Assembly: GCA_003224785.1 (NCBI GenBank)
Contig: QHZV01000211.1
Location: 1 to 6,320 of the forward strand
Direction: 5' to 3'
Source of the DNA: Acidobacteriota bacterium
GTDB taxonomy: Bacteria > Acidobacteriota > Terriglobia > Terriglobales > Acidobacteriaceae
Length of the DNA stretch: 6,320 nucleotides
Position numbers and translations under genes: made by a program. The notes beneath the pieces were generated by a model that saw only the letters and a list, made by a program, of their open reading frames with translations, made no database searches and was not told the DNA's origin. This document shows, piece by piece, positions 5,489-6,320 of this stretch. Each line of letters opens with the position of its first letter. Within the stretch, counting starts at the first letter, position 1.

Positions 5489-5573
5489 CCCGAATCGAAA
5501 GGCCGCGAGATGCCCGAAGTGCGTGAGACCAGCTCCGGTGAACAAAGACCAGATCGGGTTGAACAAAAGGAAT

Positions 5574-6320
5574 TCAGGCGGAGTGAACGAACTCCTCGGC
5601 GGAGGCCAAGACTTCTTCTACCAATTCCGGTGATGCTGCCTCTGCGTAGATCCGTAATAGCGGCTCCGTTCCCGACGCGCGGAACAGCACCCACGGTTCG
5701 GCGCCGTTTCCGTCGGCGGAAGTCTCGAGGAAGAATTTGATTCCGTCCAGGTTTTCCTTCTTAATGACAGCAAGCCTCCCAAGCCGGCTGGTCCCGTCAG
5801 CTCGCGCTCGTTCGATAGCTCCGAACTTGATCTCGTCAGGAATGTGCAGGTCGCGACGACCATAGAAGTGCGGCCCAAATTCCTTTTGCAATCCCGCGAC
5901 TATCTCGCCAAGAGGCTTCTGCTCTTCGGCCATTACGTTGGCGAGCAAAAGCGAATTAAGAATTCCGTCGCGCTCCGGCAGGTAACGGGAATAGCCGATG
6001 CCGCCAGACTCCTCGCCACCGATTACGATCTCACGATCCATCATCAGATCAGCAATGTATTTGAATCCGATCGAGCACTCGTTAAGTTTGCGCCCATGTT
6101 TGGCGGCGATGCGGTCCAGCATGCGCGTTGTATTGAAGGCTCGAACAACTTCTCCCGGCCATTGCTTGCGGCGAAGCAGCCAATCGAGCAGGACAGCGAA
6201 TATTTTGTGTGAATCCACGAAGCTGCCATCTTCGGCGACTGCGCCGATGCGGTCGGCGTCACCGTCAGTCGCAAATCCCGCATGGCAATGTTCGCGCACA
6301 ACGGTTTCCTGCAACATGTG
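5574..6320 (-). CDS. Phosphoglucomutase/phosphomannomutase family protein, C-terminal part
   Basis: 248 residues are visible; the gene starts beyond the right edge, and the ATG at 6317 is an internal methionine. Numbering from the first visible residue, the metal-binding loop is DGDAD at 19-23 followed by R24, the sugar-binding loop is GGEESGG at 101-107, and the phosphate-contact loop is RASGTEPLLRIYAEA at 214-228. These are the domain 2, 3 and 4 signatures of alpha-D-phosphohexomutases; the catalytic serine of domain 1 lies outside the window. Family members move phosphate between C1 and C6 of a hexose through a bisphosphate intermediate in the cytoplasm. GEESGG rather than GEMSGH points to glucose over mannose as substrate, and GlmM is less likely because its metal loop reads DGDGDR. 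The C-terminus is complete. I see no terminator before the protease gene, so read-through is possible. Confidence 0.93.
   Translation of the reverse strand, partial: HMLQETVVREHCHAGFATDGDADRIGAVAEDGSFVDSHKIFAVLLDWLLRRKQWPGEVVRAFNTTRMLDRIAAKHGRKLNECSIGFKYIADLMMDREIVIGGEESGGIGYSRYLPERDGILNSLLLANVMAEEQKPLGEIVAGLQKEFGPHFYGRRDLHIPDEIKFGAIERARADGTSRLGRLAVIKKENLDGIKFFLETSADGNGAEPWVLFRASGTEPLLRIYAEAASPELVEEVLASAEEFVHSA

Overview
The window looks like chromosomal core DNA from a Gram-negative bacterium. KdsB (CMP-KDO synthesis) implies lipopolysaccharide. The base composition is moderately GC-rich. The Tyr/Gly-rich exported protein and the style of the intergenic palindromes recall Acidobacteriota; that placement is inference from memory, not a search result. 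I see no phage, transposon, CRISPR or plasmid genes.

Layout, left to right. At 1-370 (minus) is the start of an exported protein with a signal peptide, a compact domain resembling DUF3395, and a Gly/Trp/Arg-rich tail that runs off the left edge. At 539-1924 (plus) is a persulfide dioxygenase-like metallo-beta-lactamase domain fused to two rhodanese domains, the CstB-like architecture. A terminator at 1931-1970 separates it from a convergent gene for a secreted Tyr/Gly-rich protein (1997-2518, minus). A 360-base non-coding stretch full of inverted repeats follows (2519-2878). Next come trmO (2879-3328, minus) and, 8 bases upstream of its start codon, an elongator tRNA-Met (3337-3413, minus) with its own promoter. 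kdsB (3551-4228, plus) is convergent with an M48/Ste24-type membrane protease (4326-5471, minus), with a palindromic spacer between them. The right edge holds the C-terminal half of a phosphoglucomutase/phosphomannomutase (5574-6320, minus).

Functional links are loose. KdsB and the phosphohexomutase both belong to envelope or sugar-nucleotide metabolism. The M48 protease acts in the membrane. The sulfur enzyme would detoxify persulfides. TrmO and tRNA-Met sit together and are probably co-transcribed.

The observations most worth checking are these. The kdsB reading frame keeps the second half of its N-terminal nucleotide-binding signature upstream of any usable start, directly after an in-frame TGA. 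trmO seems to be released as a near-leaderless mRNA by tRNA 3' processing. Most cytoplasmic or membrane enzymes here lack a Shine-Dalgarno sequence, whereas the two secreted proteins have a clear one. I found no convincing new multi-gene system.
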